From positions 2,412,502 to 2,476,501 of the forward strand of contig NC_026478.1 in assembly GCF_000328475.2 (NCBI RefSeq): a stretch of DNA of 64,000 nt, written 5' to 3'. Position numbers and translations under genes: made by a program. This stretch comes from Mycosarcoma maydis. Its lineage: Eukaryota > Basidiomycota > Ustilaginomycetes > Ustilaginales. The notes beneath the pieces were generated by a model that made no database searches, had not been told where the DNA came from, and was given only the letters and a program-made list of their open reading frames with translations. Below, in pieces: positions 8,639 to 18,023 of the stretch; position 1 is the stretch's first letter, and every line of letters begins with the position of its first letter.

Positions 8639-11254
8639 TTAATCCAAGTATGCCTTGAGTTGAGCCGCGGATTCCAGAGTCGTTTCTTCATCCAACGCAT
8701 TCAACGGCGGGGTCACCGCCATGGTTGCCCTTCCTTTCCTGGCTCCACCTGCCGCTGATGACGGAAGAGCAGACCTAGCCGTCCTGGGATGAAGCGACCT
8801 GCTTGCTCCCGTCGCTAACCTCCTTGATCCAGTCGCACGCTTCAGCAGCTTCTGCACTGCATCGTCCAACTCAGTCACTGCATTTTGCAGTACCGTGTAC
8901 GCTCGCAGTTCACGCTGCGCGTCGAGATCGTTCGATGCTTTGGGTATCTTGTGCGATTTGCACTTGACATGGACGAGTTTATGCGCAAGGTATCGCAGCC
9001 AGAGCACGTTAGTCGTGGGGCAGTAGGCTTGCCACGAGCCCTGCGTGGCGATTCGCATCTCGCGATAGACTTCGAATTGCGTATCACCCGAACCTTGAAA
9101 GAGCGACTCGTCGTCGAAGGGGTAGTACAACACCTCGGTCTTCTTAGACCTGCTTTTGGTGTTGGTGGCACCCGACGTCGTGCAAGCACGCGAGAGGGTA
9201 AAGTCGATCACCGTAGCCTTTACTCCAGAAACGCTCGGGTTGAGTAGCCAACTTGATACCTTGTCCTCGACGCGAGTCTCGGCGCATGCATCCTGCACAA
9301 CAGCCTGAACGAGGATGTTGCCCCAATGCAAATCGCGGTGCTCAAACTCGTACTTCGCCTCCATTGTGCCCAGCCCGCCGACGACCTGCCAAAAAATCGA
9401 AGCTGCTTGCAGCCAAGACTTGATCCTGAGACTCTCCAGATCCGTTCCGCCGTCGGTCATGACAAGCACAGCATAAACTTGTTGACGACCCAGAACGTGA
9501 GGTCGAACGTTTTCTGCGCCTTCACCAGTCTTTGCACGGCGTTTGGCGTCCCATCGGTCCCAAGCTTGCAGCAGAGCGGCTGGATACGCCCCTCGCACGA
9601 CATGCGCCGCACGAAGCGAGACAAACGAGTCCGAGGCACGCAACTCGCGTCCAACGAGCTGCATTAGGCGGATCTCTCGTTCAACGTCGGCAGCGGATGA
9701 AGTGGATGGCAACTCGTCATTTTTGACGTTGCTGCTAGTTTGAGCGCAAGTCGGCGCTGAGATGGGAATGATCTTGAGCACAACTGCCTCTTGACCATCC
9801 TCGTCGGCTCGGCATGATGCGGAGATCTTGAAGACCTCGCTATAGCTTGCTTCGCCAATCTTTTCCACTCGTCGGCACAGAGGAGTCGCTTTGGTAGAGG
9901 TCGAGCTTGAGCGCAACTGTTGGACGACGTCCGCGAAGGATTTTGGCTTGGTCTGAGAGACGGAAGCGAGCAGATCAGAGAGGTGGTCTTCAGTTGAGGT
10001 CGCCTCGTCACCGCCCGACACGTCTAGATCAGCGACTTGAGCAGCGAGTTGAAGGGTAGGATCTTGGTCATCTGAAGCTTGCTTTTCGGGCTCGTCATCC
10101 TCGTCATCACTGGTTGCAGCGATACGGCGGGTAACGCGCTGATTCTGCCTAGCTTTGGCCTTTGTCACAGAGGTCGATTTGTTACTCATCCCTACAAAGG
10201 AGTCATCACTGCTGGTGCCGACCAGGCTGAAAGACGACTGGCTGGTGCCTCCAGCGTCAAAAGATGAGTCTGAAATACCATTGCACGAGGATAGCGATGA
10301 GTCCGAAACAGCAATGGCAGATGACGGTGCCGATCTCCGGGTAGTTGTGTGCCGTGGTCTCGAGACTGTGGACCTTCGAGGGGGTTTGCGAGCTGCGTTG
10401 GTTGCTGTCTTGCGTGGACTTGGGCATTGATTCTGCTGCTGAAAGTGCTGACCCTTCTCTTCGATCGAGAGTTGGGCCAGCTGTCGAGCCTTCTCAGCAA
10501 AATACGACTTGGTGGGAACCGGACGACGAGGTGTCATGTCTCTGTCGGTGAAGTCATAGTCTTGGATGGCCATACGTGCCGCTTGAGCCGCTCGCCGTGA
10601 CGTTCTGCCAGCTGGCTGAGTTGCTGGTGACGTCGATCCGGTTGGCAAACTGGGCACAGCGAATGTGGGTGCTGTGACTGCGGTCGACTTTCGGAACGTT
10701 GGAGGGTCGTCGACGGCATCCTTACTGGTCTTGCTCCGACGTTGCTTAGGGGTTGCGTCAACAGCACTTTTGGCGGGGGCTTTTGTAGCAGCCTTGTTGG
10801 GGCTGGAATGAACAAGTGATTTGGCGGCCACCGCGTCATCTTCGTTGAAGATCTTGTCGGAGAGCACATCCCTTTTCCGCCGACTATGTTTGTCCTTTTT
10901 GACAGGTGAGGAGCGGATGTAACTGGGTGAAGAAGCGGTAGGAGAGCTGGAAGCTGGCTGAGAGGAAGAGCTAGAGTCGCAAGTCTGGGGTGCTGAGCTT
11001 TGGTTGGTTGCTGAAAGGTGGTCGAAAGTCTCGTCGTCCGGCTCGTCATGTTTCAGACGTAATGTGGATGGCAGCACGGAGGCTCTGGATCTGCCATAGG
11101 TGGCCCTTGGTTTCGTTTGTGGCTTGAAAAAGCCGAAAGGGTCATTCTCATCCTTCTCGAGTGAGATGAAGGTGCTCTGTCGGTTTACGACCCTGACTTC
11201 CGCTTTGCGGCCGTACACCGACACCTTTTTGGTGTTGCCCGAGAGGAAGGACAT
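8639..11254 (-). CDS. haspin-type protein kinase
   Basis: Member of the haspin family, which phosphorylates histone H3 Thr3 at mitotic centromeres. The 871-aa, intronless protein has a Ser/Thr/basic-rich disordered N-terminal half and a C-terminal atypical kinase domain (about 460-790). Visible landmarks: VEKIGEASYSEVFKIS (nucleotide loop), VVLKIIPI (Lys), EIRLMQLVG (helix C Glu), HRDLHWGNILV near 640 (catalytic loop) and VIDFTLSRA near 682. This last motif replaces DFG, as in other haspins where the sequence is D-Y-T. A following W...NVLWLRYLAHKLV segment also matches haspin. The start ATG (MSFLSGNTKKVSVYGRK) is the first in frame. The kinase domain makes the assignment strong; the N-terminal half is not alignable by eye. 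Confidence 0.92.
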   Translation of the reverse strand: MSFLSGNTKKVSVYGRKAEVRVVNRQSTFISLEKDENDPFGFFKPQTKPRATYGRSRASVLPSTLRLKHDEPDDETFDHLSATNQSSAPQTCDSSSSSQPASSSPTASSPSYIRSSPVKKDKHSRRKRDVLSDKIFNEDDAVAAKSLVHSSPNKAATKAPAKSAVDATPKQRRSKTSKDAVDDPPTFRKSTAVTAPTFAVPSLPTGSTSPATQPAGRTSRRAAQAARMAIQDYDFTDRDMTPRRPVPTKSYFAEKARQLAQLSIEEKGQHFQQQNQCPSPRKTATNAARKPPRRSTVSRPRHTTTRRSAPSSAIAVSDSSLSSCNGISDSSFDAGGTSQSSFSLVGTSSDDSFVGMSNKSTSVTKAKARQNQRVTRRIAATSDDEDDEPEKQASDDQDPTLQLAAQVADLDVSGGDEATSTEDHLSDLLASVSQTKPKSFADVVQQLRSSSTSTKATPLCRRVEKIGEASYSEVFKISASCRADEDGQEAVVLKIIPISAPTCAQTSSNVKNDELPSTSSAADVEREIRLMQLVGRELRASDSFVSLRAAHVVRGAYPAALLQAWDRWDAKRRAKTGEGAENVRPHVLGRQQVYAVLVMTDGGTDLESLRIKSWLQAASIFWQVVGGLGTMEAKYEFEHRDLHWGNILVQAVVQDACAETRVEDKVSSWLLNPSVSGVKATVIDFTLSRACTTSGATNTKSRSKKTEVLYYPFDDESLFQGSGDTQFEVYREMRIATQGSWQAYCPTTNVLWLRYLAHKLVHVKCKSHKIPKASNDLDAQRELRAYTVLQNAVTELDDAVQKLLKRATGSRRLATGASRSLHPRTARSALPSSAAGGARKGRATMAVTPPLNALDEETTLESAAQLKAYLD

Positions 11255-11804
11255 GTTCAGATGGCGAAACTCCTTTACCGTTGATCTAGATTACGAGCAA
11301 CGGTCCACGTCAAGATGGTGACGATGTTGACCAGCACGGTGATAAGACTGCCGTGTTAGTTGAAAGTCTACCGCACCCGCCCGAGGGAGAGCCAAAGTTG
11401 TGCGAAACAGCTGCTCTTGTCTCCCTGCATCACATTCACGATTCACAATTTGGTGATAATCACGAATCGTGCAACACCAACACATCACATCCTTCCACAA
11501 TCACGAATATTCGTGAATCACACGGCCACAAATCGTGAATCGACGCGAAGCCTACACGTGACTTTGCACAATCGTCGGATTACATAAGCTGGTCGCTTTT
11601 AACAGTCGAAAAGTGTCAAGGCGCATTCGTGATTATTCACGATTCGTGACTTGTAATTTCTTCCTTTGCCGACAAGCTGGCGAAAGCAGCTTAGACTGGA
11701 GAAGGCGGGATTCATGGTTGAAGAATTGCATCTCTCGCAGATCGCTCGCATCGACTTGCTCCACCACCTTGTTCTAGGCCTACTCGTCTCTCTCTCGATC
11801 AAAC
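11255..11804. promoter_or_regulatory. divergent promoter region, haspin and uL1m
   Basis: A 550-base gap between divergent genes, expected to hold both promoters. It carries a strong cluster of TCACGA/TCGTGA motifs at about 11430-11540 and again at about 11625-11650. No TATA element was identified. Confidence 0.45.
11430..11536. repeat. TCACGA/TCGTGA motif cluster with a 16-nt palindrome
   Basis: Contains CATTCACGATTCACAATT, AATCACGAATCGTGC, TCACGAATATTCGTGA (11501-11516, a perfect palindrome) and AATCGTGAATCG. It lies in a shared promoter region, about 100 bases before another copy (CGTGATTATTCACGATTCGT near 11627). Confidence 0.85.
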
Positions 11805-12863
11805 ATGTCGTTCCTCATGCCCGGCACAGTGGTTCGGGCGCTGGCATCTGCTCCGTGTTCTAGCTCTCGATGCTTCAGCACCTCGGCGGCCGCGTTGAAG
11901 AAGTCGAACCGTGCTCGTGGTGCTGCGAGAAAATCGCCTCGTAACCAAGCGCTTTTCGCTGCGCTATCTCCGCGTCTTTCACCCAGACAAGGTGGTCTTG
12001 CCACAGCCGCTGTCAGTGCTGGCGGAAAGTCATCGCAAAAGGCTTCCAACAATCTGGAACCGAAGGAAGGTGAAACTCTGCTCACACTCGAACAGGCGTG
12101 CGAACAGCTTCAAGCACGCGGAGCTGCCAAGCGACCGCTGAATGCGTTCGAAGTCCACATTGTCACGTCGGTATCGTCTCATCAGACCAACGCGCTTCGA
12201 GGTCGCATCGCATATCCCAAAGATCCACGAACGAAACAGGAGCGCCTTCTGATCTTTGCCGAGGAAGGCTCGGACGCTGCCGAGGCTGTCAAGGAGATTG
12301 TGCAATCGGAAGCAGCATCGTCTTCTTCACCGTCAGAGCCGGGCATCATCCTCGGTGGCTCGGAACTCGTCTCACAGGTGCTCAACAATCGCATTGCCGG
12401 CTTTACCAAGGTTCTCTGCACCAACACTCTGCTCTCCGAGGTGTCCAAAGGCCTTGCAAGGTCACTCGGTCCCAAAGGTCTGATGCCCAATCCGCGTCGT
12501 GGAACCGTGGTACCGTCGGATGACCGCAAGGCGATCCTCAACGCTATTCGCGAGTCCAAAGGCGCTATGGATTGGCGCTCGGACAAGGTTGGCGTGATTC
12601 GAGGCGCGGTTGGCCGTCTCAACTTTGGCAAGCAGGATGTCAGGAACAACGTCACAACCTTGCTCGATGCAATTGTTCAGAAGGTACCCACGCTCGGCTC
12701 GCAGCAGGCAGTACAGGGAACAGGTCAAACCAAGCAATATACGCCGCGTGAAAAGCGGTCACCTGGCGAGCTCAAAAAGGCCGCCAGCATAATCAAGCAG
12801 GTCCACCTCAGCTCAACACAAGGTCCAGGAATTAAACTCGACCTCCGTGATGTACTCGCCTAA
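11805..12863 (+). CDS. mitochondrial large-subunit ribosomal protein uL1m
   Basis: Ribosomal protein L1 of the mitochondrial 54S subunit, which binds the rRNA stalk near the tRNA exit site. The 352-aa protein has an N-terminal targeting peptide rich in Ser/Arg/Ala (MSFLMPGTVVRALASAP, then RCFSTSAAALKKSNRARGA). The L1 fold follows from about residue 80. The signature SLGPKGLMPNPRRGTVV (about 220-237) is typical of L1 and is followed by the second half with DKVGVIRGAVGRLNFGKQ. The usual bacterial L1 is about 230 aa, so the extra length is the presequence and a Ser-rich loop (SEAASSSSPSEPG). The ATG has a good context (AACATGTCG). It is convergent with ADE5,7. Confidence 0.92.
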   Translation: MSFLMPGTVVRALASAPCSSSRCFSTSAAALKKSNRARGAARKSPRNQALFAALSPRLSPRQGGLATAAVSAGGKSSQKASNNLEPKEGETLLTLEQACEQLQARGAAKRPLNAFEVHIVTSVSSHQTNALRGRIAYPKDPRTKQERLLIFAEEGSDAAEAVKEIVQSEAASSSSPSEPGIILGGSELVSQVLNNRIAGFTKVLCTNTLLSEVSKGLARSLGPKGLMPNPRRGTVVPSDDRKAILNAIRESKGAMDWRSDKVGVIRGAVGRLNFGKQDVRNNVTTLLDAIVQKVPTLGSQQAVQGTGQTKQYTPREKRSPGELKKAASIIKQVHLSSTQGPGIKLDLRDVLA

Positions 12864-13139
12864 GTCGGAATCTGCATCCACATCCCGTGAATCAGGTCCA
12901 TGTAATCCTATCAGCTCTGTCGGTCACGACCGCATACAATTGTGGTGTGTGAGCACACTCGGCTTCCTATCAACCAGACGTCTGTCGCCAAGTGCCGACA
13001 TGCGGCTTGAGACCGACGCCCAATCGCTGCTTGAGCTGCTTGACGTGAATGAAAGGTATCTATAAAAACTTTATTTCTCTTTGCTATGAATAAACAACAT
13101 ACAAATCACAGAAGATCGACCTTGTAGGACGAGTAAATC

Positions 13140-15593
13140 TCAGAGCGACCAGCTTTGCAAGTTGATGTAGTGGACACCCTCACCGTCAATCACACGGCCC
13201 ATGACGACGGGGCGCTCGCCCGCCTGGCTGAGCAGACTCAAGATCCTCTCCTTTTGCGCCTCTTGGACGATGAGCACCATGCCGATGCCGTTGTTAAATG
13301 TCCTGGCCATTTCTTCCGGCTCGACGTTGCCTGTAGCTTGCAACCAGTCGAAAAGCGCGGGCCTCTGCCATGATGCAAGGTCGATCTCAACACCCTTTCC
13401 GGGCGAGAGGATTCGCGGAATATTTTCTGTGAATCCACCACCGGTGATGTGCGACAGGGCCAGCAGGCCGTGTGGCTCGGCAAACAGCGGCGTAAGCGCC
13501 TCAACGTAGATTCGTGTGGGCGCGATGAGCGCATCGCCGAGGGTGGCAGCAGGCACAGAGCCGTCCTTCTCTGCCGACCAGGGGCAAGGCGCGGACAGCG
13601 AAAGACCGGACCGGGCGAGAATCTTGCGAACGAGCGAGAAGCCGTTCGAGTGGACACCGGAGCTATGGAGACCTACGAGCACATCGCCAGCCTTGAGCTG
13701 GTCGAGCAGTGGCAAAAGTGCCTCACGCTCGACGGCACCAACGGCAAAACCAGCAAGGTCGTAGTCGTCACCGTCGTACATGCCTGGCATCTCGGCAGTC
13801 TCGCCTCCAATGAGACCACACTTGGCCTGTCGGCAACCCTCAGCAATACCCGAGATGACTGAAGTGGCCACAGGGACGCTCAGCTTGGAGCACGCAAAGT
13901 AGTCGAGAAAGTAGAGGGGGGCTGCACCCTGCACGAGAAGGTCATTGACCGACATGGCAACCAGGTCGATACCGACGGTATCGTGTTTGCCCATGTCGAG
14001 CGCAACGCGAAGCTTTGTTCCGACACCGTCAGTACCAGAGACCAGCACTGGGTCTCGCATGCCGATGGCCTTGAGGTCAAAGGTACCACCAAAGCCGCCG
14101 AGCGAGGCATCGCAACCGGGTCGACGCGTCGACTTGGCCAGAGGCTTGATGGCCTCGACGAGCGAGTTTCCGGCATCGATGTCAACACCAGCGGCGGCGT
14201 AAGTGAGACCGACACCCGTCGATTTGCCAGCCGCAGGCTTAAGCGCACGGTGAGCAATGTCGCGACGGAAAGTCTTACCCTCAAACTGAACAGCGTCGAC
14301 ACCTTTGTAGGCGAGTTCGACGGCCTCTTGGAGCGTGTTGCCAAATGCTGAGACGGCAATGACACGGCCACCAGCAGTGACAAGCGTTCCAGTAGCATCA
14401 ATCTTGGTACCGGCGTGGTAGACGGTGACGTTCTGGGGAACCGGACCAATGGTGATGGGGACGCCGGTAGGGTACTTGCCAGGGTAGCCCTGGCTGGCGA
14501 GAACGATGCTGACGGCGTGCTGGTTGCGTACAACGGGCTTAACCGAGTCGAGTCGACGTTGGACGCAGGCCAGCACAATATCAGCAAGGCTGGTCTGAGA
14601 CTCATCGAGCAATTCGAGCACGGCCTCGGTTTCGGGGTCGCCGAAGCGGACGTTGTATTCGAGCACCTTGGGACCGTCGGCGGTGAGCATGAGACCGACA
14701 AAGAGCATGCCGACAAAGGGGTAGCCTTCGGCACGCATACCATCGATGGTGGGGACGAGCACCTCTTTGCGGATACGAGCGGGGAGGTCGTCGACGAGAC
14801 CTTCGGGTGCGGGGGTGTAGGCTCCCATACCTCCTGTGTTGGGGCCAGTGTCGCCTTCGCCGATGCGCTTGTGGTCCTGGCAGCCGGGGAGAGCAGTGAT
14901 GGTGTATCCGTCGGAGAAAGCGAGCACCGAGAGCTCGGGACCGACAAGCCTCTGCTCGATCAAGAGCGATGAGCCAGCATCGCCAAAGACCTTGTTGACG
15001 AGAATATCCTCGACACCTACACGGGCCTCTTGGTCGGACTCCGGGAGAAGAACACCCTTGCCAGCAGCCAGACCGGACGCCTTAAGAACGACGTGCTGGG
15101 CACCGCCAAGCTCTTGGATGTAGGCGAGACACTCTTGCACCTGAGTGGCATCGAACGACTGGAAGGCAGCGGTGGGAATGTTGTATTTGTGCATGAAAGC
15201 CTTGGCAAAGGTCTTGGAGCCTTCCATCTGAGCGGCAACGGGCGAGGGGCCGAAGACGGGGATGCCGACTTTGCGAAAGGCAAGCTCGACGCCATCGACG
15301 AGCGGCTGTTCTGGACCGGGGAAGCAGAGGTTGATGTCATTTTGAACAGCCCAAGCCGTGATTTGGCTGAAATCGCCGGAAGCCTTGGGCGAGTCGATGT
15401 TGGTGCATTTAGGACCGAGGCTGGCGGTACCGCCGTTACCGGGAGCGCAGAAGACGTGCTCTACGCGAGGCGAACGGAGAAAGTGGTTGGCAATCGCATG
15501 TTCACGTCCACCGGAGCCGAGGATGAGCACACGGAGCGGCGCGGGCGATGGGAGCATCGACTCAAAGGGAATGTTGAGAGTGGACGAGGCCAT
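13140..15593 (-). CDS. ade5,7: bifunctional GAR synthetase / AIR synthetase (purine biosynthesis)
   Basis: Cytosolic enzyme of de novo purine synthesis catalysing two steps: phosphoribosylamine + glycine + ATP to GAR, and FGAM to AIR. It is 817 aa, close to yeast Ade5,7. The GAR synthetase half (about 20-445) starts with [15 protein letters not shown], has the ATP-grasp segment [17 protein letters not shown], and contains [16 protein letters not shown]. The AIR synthetase half (about 465-817) has [48 protein letters not shown] and [20 protein letters not shown]. The start was placed at the ATG at 15593 (AAAGATGG, strong context). An in-frame ATG at 15632 would add 13 residues, and there is no ATG further upstream in the frame. 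No intron. Confidence 0.95.
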   Translation of the reverse strand: MASSTLNIPFESMLPSPAPLRVLILGSGGREHAIANHFLRSPRVEHVFCAPGNGGTASLGPKCTNIDSPKASGDFSQITAWAVQNDINLCFPGPEQPLVDGVELAFRKVGIPVFGPSPVAAQMEGSKTFAKAFMHKYNIPTAAFQSFDATQVQECLAYIQELGGAQHVVLKASGLAAGKGVLLPESDQEARVGVEDILVNKVFGDAGSSLLIEQRLVGPELSVLAFSDGYTITALPGCQDHKRIGEGDTGPNTGGMGAYTPAPEGLVDDLPARIRKEVLVPTIDGMRAEGYPFVGMLFVGLMLTADGPKVLEYNVRFGDPETEAVLELLDESQTSLADIVLACVQRRLDSVKPVVRNQHAVSIVLASQGYPGKYPTGVPITIGPVPQNVTVYHAGTKIDATGTLVTAGGRVIAVSAFGNTLQEAVELAYKGVDAVQFEGKTFRRDIAHRALKPAAGKSTGVGLTYAAAGVDIDAGNSLVEAIKPLAKSTRRPGCDASLGGFGGTFDLKAIGMRDPVLVSGTDGVGTKLRVALDMGKHDTVGIDLVAMSVNDLLVQGAAPLYFLDYFACSKLSVPVATSVISGIAEGCRQAKCGLIGGETAEMPGMYDGDDYDLAGFAVGAVEREALLPLLDQLKAGDVLVGLHSSGVHSNGFSLVRKILARSGLSLSAPCPWSAEKDGSVPAATLGDALIAPTRIYVEALTPLFAEPHGLLALSHITGGGFTENIPRILSPGKGVEIDLASWQRPALFDWLQATGNVEPEEMARTFNNGIGMVLIVQEAQKERILSLLSQAGERPVVMGRVIDGEGVHYINLQSWSL

Positions 15594-18023
15594 CTTTGCA
15601 CGCTTGTGAGCAGGTTCTTGTTGCACGTGCATGCTAAATCGCCTCTGTGATGAGACGAGATTCGACGCACAGGGAATGCAGGAGGTGCCAGCGATGACGA
15701 GAGACTCGGACGAGCAGTGGAGAAAGCCGACCACCAAAGAAGAGGAAGAAGGAGAAACGAAAGAAGAAGGCCGAAGACGCGCAGCTACCGATACCAGTTG
15801 CTTGCTCGTCTCGAGATGGACCCACTTGGTTGTGTACGACTCGTAACTGGTTGGCTAGCTGCAACACCAAAGCTGTCAAGAGAGTAGCCACGAGTAATTT
15901 TCTTATCCTTTTTCTTATTTTTTTTCTTTACTAACCCTAACGTATGTACTTGTGGAGTCAGACCCAACACAAAATCACACAAAGGAAGAACAAATCGCGA
16001 ATGGCTTCGCGAGCTGACCCTTTCTTTGCCGTATCAGACAGCCCGAAGCTCCAGCTTGGCCTCACTCGCGACTCGCACTGAAAAGAGAAAGCGGGAAGCA
16101 TAAATCACGAATAAGTTATAAAGTTAACCACAATCGTGAATTGCAGAAAAAATGAAAAAAAGCGAAAAAACTTTGGACCTTCGATAGACAAGAATACTCC
16201 GAAATCCGAGAATTTCAAAGCAGCATCTATCGGCCGGATTTACAATTTCGCCACATTCCTCGGCCCTATCTATCAATCACGAATTTGACATTTTGAATTC
16301 TGGAAAATCGTAAATCGTACAGTAAATCACGAATGCCAGTCACGAGTCATGAGGGGATTCACGCTTTCATGCAATCCTGTGAACTTGAGTGCTAAGGCCA
16401 GTGGTGCGTAAGCGAGGGTTTGTACACCACATTGCCCTGTCGATCCCTGCCTGCACCAATATACGCCGAGCTTAACTTGTTCCGGTCCGGGATCTGCCTG
16501 GTTTTGGCATACAGGCGGGTTGACTGCCTTTCATTCCAGACATGTATCGGCCAGTGGAATGGACTGGTGCCCAAAGCGGCTACGGGCAAAACCAGAAGGT
16601 CTACAGTATCATGTATACAACAGGGAGGGTGCTCTCTATTGCGCAGCTGTGGCTGGATGCACCGCTCGGTTTCGGTTCAACAGCTCCGGGGCCAAGACGC
16701 GAGATAGCAAAGGAAACGCGCTCTCTTGGCAACCAACCGACGTAAGATTGGTGGTTGGCAAGCGTGAAGAGCCGGAGCAGATGGACACGCATTCTAAAGA
16801 TCCGAGTTGCTCCGCTTATCTGATTTCGCCGAGCGACCCACGACTCGCCGCAAACCAATTTTTTTTAGCGGCTTTTCTGCCACTCGAGCCTATCAGATGG
16901 CGATTCAAACGGCGCCACTTGCCGCTCTCTTGGCCGACGATCTGCATGAGCTATTCACATTGTAAGCGTATCGGTGCTGTTGCATGCGTGGGTCGACTCG
17001 CTCAGCGCTCCCAGCACTGCCGGACTTTTTCGATCTCCACGGAAACATCCTGCATCCTGCATCCTGCATCCGCCCTGAAGCCAAGCCCAGCTAAGCCCAG
17101 CTAAGCCCAGCCAAGCGAAGCGAAGGGCGGCTGGGACACAAGAAGAGCAGAGGCCAAAATGGCACATACAGTATATGCTTAGCTGGGGTTACGTTGAGGC
17201 GGATGAACAAAGGGAGCGTGGAGGCTCAGTCATTCCTTCCGTGAGCATTCATCGATCCGGCTGACTCGGTGCATTTTCACGATTTCGAGTAACTTAACTT
17301 AATCAGATGTGAATCATTCGCATTTCACATTCGCAATCCACATTTCAGGCCAATCACAAATCACACAGCCTCAACACGCACCGCAAGTGGCGTCGTGGCG
17401 TGGCGTGGCGTGGAGAAAGAGAGAGAGACAAAAAAAGGACAAACAAAAACGAAAGAGAGGACACCGAAGACGGACGAGCTGCTGCGAAAAAGCGAAATTC
17501 ACGATTAAATTCACATCCGTGATTCACGTTGAGTCGTTCCAAAATTTCACCTTCCCGTTCGGTCAGACGCGGTGACTATGACGGACTTGGCACACTCACA
17601 CACTGCCTCGTTCCCTGTGTGCTTCTTCCTCGCCGCTTGTCGCTTATTGCTTGTCGCTTGCCAAGCCCTCCATCACCTATAGACAGTCACGACTGTGACT
17701 CTCCCCGAACAGCTTCCCCATCTCTGCAACTGTCCCACGTCCGCACTCTCTCCATGCCACCACCATATCCCATCAACCAACTCACCGCTCAACCTGCAAG
17801 CTCTCTTTAGCTCTCGACACCTTCCGTTGTCGCGTTGTTCACTTCGACGGATTCCAGCTTGCCCCTCTAAACTTTAGGTCGTAACCCGCTCAACTCAAGT
17901 TTCATTGTGTTGCCAGCTTGGTTGGCTGCATTGAGAGCGTCTCGCTCGCCACTCGTCGGCTCTCGCTCCACCACACCAGGTGCTCCTCCTCTCTACCAAT
18001 CGCGCCTACATTTCCCCTCAGTC
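15594..18023. other. long divergent intergenic region, no convincing gene
   Basis: About 2.4 kb between ADE5,7 and the FSP1-like gene. It holds AT-rich sequence (15890-15960, 16090-16340) and scattered TCACGA/TCGTGA copies (for example near 16105, 16135, 16276, 16326, 17500-17530). There are small tandem repeats at 17040-17115 and a GTGGCGTGGCGTGGCGTGGA run near 17393. A frame of 194 codons (16520-17104, +) lacks an ATG start and any recognisable domain. It runs through the tandem repeat, so I do not call it a gene. The last 400 bases are pyrimidine-rich, as expected of the 5' leader of the next gene. Confidence 0.5.
17040..17115. repeat. short tandem repeats CATCCTG and AGCTAAGCCC
   Basis: Two adjacent tandem arrays: about four copies of the 7-mer CATCCTG (from about 17046), then three copies of a 10-mer, CCAGCTAAGC, shading into CCAGCCAAGCGAAGCGAAG. 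They are probably replication-slippage products and are non-coding as far as visible. Confidence 0.75.

Noticed and set aside
13880..14947. 355-codon minus-strand frame in another phase inside ADE5,7
   Set aside because: It overlaps the ADE5,7 frame over its whole length and is rich in Ser/Pro/Arg, as expected of a frame-shifted shadow of GC-rich coding sequence.
15931..15945. Second telomere-like string (ACTAACCCTAACG)
   Set aside because: It is a single CCCTAA unit in AT-rich DNA; expected by chance.
16520..17104. 194-codon plus-strand frame between ADE5,7 and the FSP1-like gene
   Set aside because: It begins with TTG rather than ATG, has no domain, and runs through a slippage-type tandem repeat.
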